This document shows positions 63,082-64,000 of a stretch of DNA of 64,000 bases, piece after piece. Position 1 is the first letter of the stretch. The number at the start of each line of letters is the position of its first letter. The position numbers were made by a program, and so were the translations under genes. The stretch is from Pseudeuparius sepicola (Eukaryota; Arthropoda; Insecta; Coleoptera; Anthribidae): contig OY987305.1 of assembly GCA_963920635.1 (NCBI GenBank), forward strand, positions 25,506,876-25,570,875, read 5' to 3'. Under the pieces are notes generated by a model that was not told the origin of the DNA, searched no databases, and worked only from the letters and a program-made list of their open reading frames with translations.

Positions 63082-63539
63082 CTAAAATTAAAACAAAAAA
63101 ATATCAATATGGTAGCTGGTAATTTAAGACATTTTAGACTGTTCACACATTGTTTGAAGGAATAGTAAATTATTATTACAGTGTATAATGTGGGCAAATT
63201 TCAGCTATTATTTGTTTCATGAGAAATTTAGGGGATGTTCCAGAATTTTGTTTTGGAAAATAGGTAACAAAATAAATAAAAATGTATTGTGAATGAAATA
63301 TACATTGTTTTGTCAAGAAAAATACTAATACGGCCCTTTACAGAATTTTCTTTTATGCACTTGGATAACTTATTATTTATTTTAAGCAAAAACTCTCTCT
63401 TGATATTGTTTTCTATCTGCCACGTTATATATATTTTGTGCTCTATATACTGGGATGCAAAATGACCACACAATTAATCCCGTCGCGTGGTCACGCTTTT
63501 TCACAAACAAATGCAAACAAAATCCATCATTAAGAGTTT

Positions 63540-63657
63540 TACGAAAAAAATATTAAAAAAAAAGGTGGACATCCTATATATTATATAAACTTTTCATCTT
63601 AGAATCACTCAAAGAATTACCCCTTGAAGTTTGGCGACATACTTAAATAACACCCTG
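63540..63657. mobile_element. Right terminus of a mariner-type element
   Basis: The segment ends TAAATAACACCCTG with TA beyond, the inverse of the terminus at 55617 (about 100 bp similar, including ATATAAACTTTTCATCTTAG). The rest of 63088-64000 is SZT2 intron without features I can support. Confidence 0.55.
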
Positions 63658-64000
63658 TATAAATATAGTATCAGGAATGGTTTTGATATATAAATTGTAA
63701 ACAATTGAAAATTCAATTTATAATTTTCATACATATAGTTTTACTCGATTTAGTAAGTAGCTATTATTAGAACCTTACACTGTAAACTTCCTCAGCAATG
63801 TAGGCAGTGGGTTAACCAGTATGGGGCCACAGATCTGCCGTACGATTTTTATTTTGAAAAAGTGGTATGTTTCTAGGTTATGTTTCTTGTGAATATCTTT
63901 ACAACAAATAAAGATATCGCTATGCCACTTTGATATTCTGATAGCTGGTATTTGTACACGAATTTTAAAAAATACATTGCTCTACCTCAAACAGGAGCTG

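Noticed and set aside
1..64000. CRISPR arrays, rRNA genes, bacterial-type operons
   Set aside because: None seen. The tandem repeats have no spacer structure, and splicing and element types show this is animal nuclear DNA.

Overview
The window is AT-rich animal nuclear DNA, almost certainly from an arthropod and most likely an insect with a transposon-rich genome. The evidence is short GT-AG introns of 48-72 bp beside introns of 2.7-15 kb, Penelope-like elements, many Tc1/mariner-type elements with CAGGGTG termini at TA dinucleotides, hAT elements with 8-bp target duplications, non-LTR reverse transcriptases and tRNA-derived SINEs. No bacterial-type operons, CRISPR arrays or rRNA genes are visible. 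The species cannot be fixed from the sequence alone.

The one clear host gene is on the minus strand and spans almost the whole window (about 63,081 down to 3,669). It is the C-terminal part of SZT2, the largest subunit of the KICSTOR complex that holds GATOR1 at the lysosome and restrains mTORC1 when amino acids are scarce. I could place 16 exons whose splice phases all agree, giving about 2,123 codons and a stop at 3,669. The 5' exons lie beyond the right edge. Nine introns are 48-72 bp, or 51 bp once a transposon insertion is subtracted in one case. Five introns are huge (about 13.0, 7.6, 15.4, 12.5 and 2.7 kb), and most of the window is the mobile DNA inside them. A possible last exon of a convergent plus-strand gene lies at 2,665-2,852, just beyond the SZT2 3' end.

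Region by region. 1-3,668: intergenic, with a transposon end, a Penelope GIY-YIG relic and the possible convergent exon. 3,804-16,832 (intron): a SINE pair, a 0.7-kb MITE, a mariner-type element nested in another, a degraded kinase-like gene of possible viral origin, a 120-bp tandem repeat split by a TIR element, and a 30-bp tandem repeat. 17,198-24,784 (intron): fold-back elements and a solo LTR inside a mariner-type element. 25,762-27,094: a 1.28-kb mariner derivative inside what was a 51-bp intron. 27,830-43,244 (intron): a pogo-like pseudogene, MITEs, a mariner element and a 5.9-kb Penelope-like element with 12-bp target duplications, a head-to-head inverted structure, hammerhead ribozymes at both ends and a nested LTR-like insertion. 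44,266-56,730 (intron): a 2.76-kb DNA transposon with a spliced, nearly intact transposase, a 0.9-kb palindrome, a promoter-plus-ORF relic, and a 5.4-kb hAT-type element that contains other elements, including a smaller hAT. 58,315-61,025 (intron): a non-LTR RT relic and a SINE with an inferable empty site.

The most interesting observations are the hammerhead ribozymes on the Penelope-like termini, the transposase element with subterminal binding-site-like repeats, the kinase-like relic, and the exactly phased 30-bp array between a TATA-like box and a polyadenylation signal.
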